From assembly GCA_036172665.1 (NCBI GenBank), contig CM069880.1, positions 64,501-128,500 of the forward strand: a DNA stretch of 64,000 bases, written 5' to 3'. The translations under genes and the position numbers were made by a program. This document shows, one piece after another, positions 63,917-64,000 of the stretch (positions within the stretch are counted from its first letter, which is position 1; each line of letters begins with the position of its first letter). A model generated the notes under the pieces. The model saw only the letters and a list, made by a program, of their open reading frames with translations, was not told where the DNA came from and searched no databases. Source of the DNA: Prosopocoilus inquinatus. Its lineage: Eukaryota > Arthropoda > Insecta > Coleoptera > Lucanidae.

Positions 63917-64000
63917 TGTGATGTATCTAAACGATCCTTACTTATCTAACATGTTATTTGACGTTTGGATGGACTCCAGTAAGTCTGATGTGATATACAA
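63917..64000 (+). repeat. Partial C monomer at window edge
   Basis: The first 84 bases of a C monomer (AAACGATCC, CTAACATG, TAAGTCTG) with the rare GATGTGATATAC also seen at 57,585. The array clearly continues beyond the window. Confidence 0.95.

Larger units (their letters stand above)
1..64000. repeat. 149-bp satellite DNA array, 431 monomers
   Basis: The window is a continuous direct tandem array. The anchor TGTGATGTATCTAATCGATC, or a near match, recurs at 1, 150, 299 and so on to 63917. The first 83 monomers (1-12367) show no net length change. Over the window, 412 full-length monomers of 149 bp, 19 length variants and an 84-bp terminal piece add up to exactly 64,000 bases, so no non-satellite DNA interrupts the array. 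All copies have the same orientation. Monomers differ mainly by substitutions at fixed positions, and these linked differences define subtypes. Such arrays are typical of eukaryotic centromeric or heterochromatic satellites; that location is inferred. No reading frame is conserved, because 149 is not a multiple of three and each copy shifts the frame. I do not recognise the family by name. Confidence 0.98.
58601..64000. repeat. Mosaic right end of window
   Basis: E, F, D, B, A and C monomers. About 58.7-59.15 kb recurs at 60.17-60.64 kb (shift 1,489 bp, ten monomers less the 1-bp deletion between them; GGACTTCAG at both). From about 62,345 to the window edge the sequence repeats 55,940-57,595 at a 6,405-bp shift, including the rare GATGTGATATAC. 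Confidence 0.8.

Noticed and set aside
1..64000. CRISPR array
   Set aside because: Units are 149 bp with no short conserved repeat alternating with unique spacers; the whole unit is repeated.
1..64000. tRNA, rRNA, histone or other tandem gene array
   Set aside because: No conserved tRNA boxes, rRNA-like tracts or long frames; the unit is too short and too uniform for a gene repeat.
1..64000. Transposon or helitron-derived tandem repeat
   Set aside because: No terminal inverted repeats, target-site duplications, poly-A tracts or transposase/reverse-transcriptase frames were seen. A transposon origin of the monomer cannot be excluded but has no support here.
1..64000. Primate alpha satellite or another named family
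   Set aside because: Monomer length (149 against about 171 bp) and sequence do not fit alpha satellite, and I recognise no other named family.

Overview
The whole 64 kb is one uninterrupted head-to-tail satellite DNA array. The basic unit is a 149-bp monomer of about 40% G+C, counted by hand on one representative copy. Every monomer lies in the same orientation. Stepping along the recurring anchor TGTGATGTATCTAATCGATC from base 1 accounts for every base: 431 complete monomers plus an 84-bp partial copy at the right edge. Of these, 412 are exactly 149 bp (net) and 19 are length variants (93, 109, 134, 141, 142, 145, 146 or 148 bp). I see no gene, RNA gene, transposon, CRISPR array or unique spacer. 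The window is deep inside a eukaryotic satellite block, probably pericentromeric, centromeric or other constitutive heterochromatin. The species cannot be named from this. CpG is not obviously depleted, which fits a lineage with little DNA methylation (many insects and other invertebrates) or a very young array.

Monomers fall into recurring subtypes defined by linked substitutions. Here they are called A (GTTTGGACGG), B (TTAGCTACTATG, TCTAATGTG, GCAGCAGCAGCTGG), C (AAACGATCC, CTAACATG, TAAGTCTG, CAGGAG), D (TTATTTTACG, preceded by GCGATGTTCC), E (TTTGGCG, AACTTTGATG, GCAGCTGAAGC) and F (GACGTTTCG with TACGACGTTTTC). They are arranged in several layers of higher-order repeats (HORs). The layers are a 298-bp dimer near 27.1-27.7 kb, a 596-bp D-B-A-C tetramer at 9.1-10.6 kb and again at 33.1-34.6 kb, a 1,043-bp 7-mer tandem at 31.85-33.94 kb, 1,490-bp 10-mers near 1.3-3.3 and 58.7-60.6 kb, and a very homogeneous 1,788-bp 12-mer at 19.2-24.4 kb.

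Above these sit super-repeats of tens of monomers. Bases 2.33-5.56 kb are repeated at 17.0-20.24 kb without any indel. Bases 5.55-16.3 kb are collinear with 30.46-42.4 kb. Bases 38.5-49.4 kb (10.94 kb) are immediately followed by a second copy at 49.45-58.6 kb (9.16 kb). The two copies of each collinear pair differ by gains or losses of whole monomers (1, 2, 3, 4, 6 or 7 at a time), with only a few small indels. This is the signature of unequal exchange or register-keeping conversion between aligned monomers.

Layout: 0-2.3 kb mixed A/B/C/E/F monomers with a 10-mer; 2.33-5.56 kb super-repeat X copy 1; 5.55-16.3 kb super-repeat Y copy 1; 16.3-17.0 kb chimeric junction monomers; 17.0-20.24 kb X copy 2, running into the 12-mer HOR (19.2-24.4 kb); 24.4-30.46 kb mosaic of E/F-rich monomers; 30.46-42.4 kb Y copy 2; 38.5-49.4 and 49.45-58.6 kb super-repeat Z copies 1 and 2; 58.6-64 kb mosaic, ending in a repeat of 55.94-57.6 kb. 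The main leads are the near-absolute 149-bp length, the nested HOR structure, a degenerate CENP-B-box-like site present or absent according to subtype, and a short dyad at the monomer boundary. No protein-based system is present.
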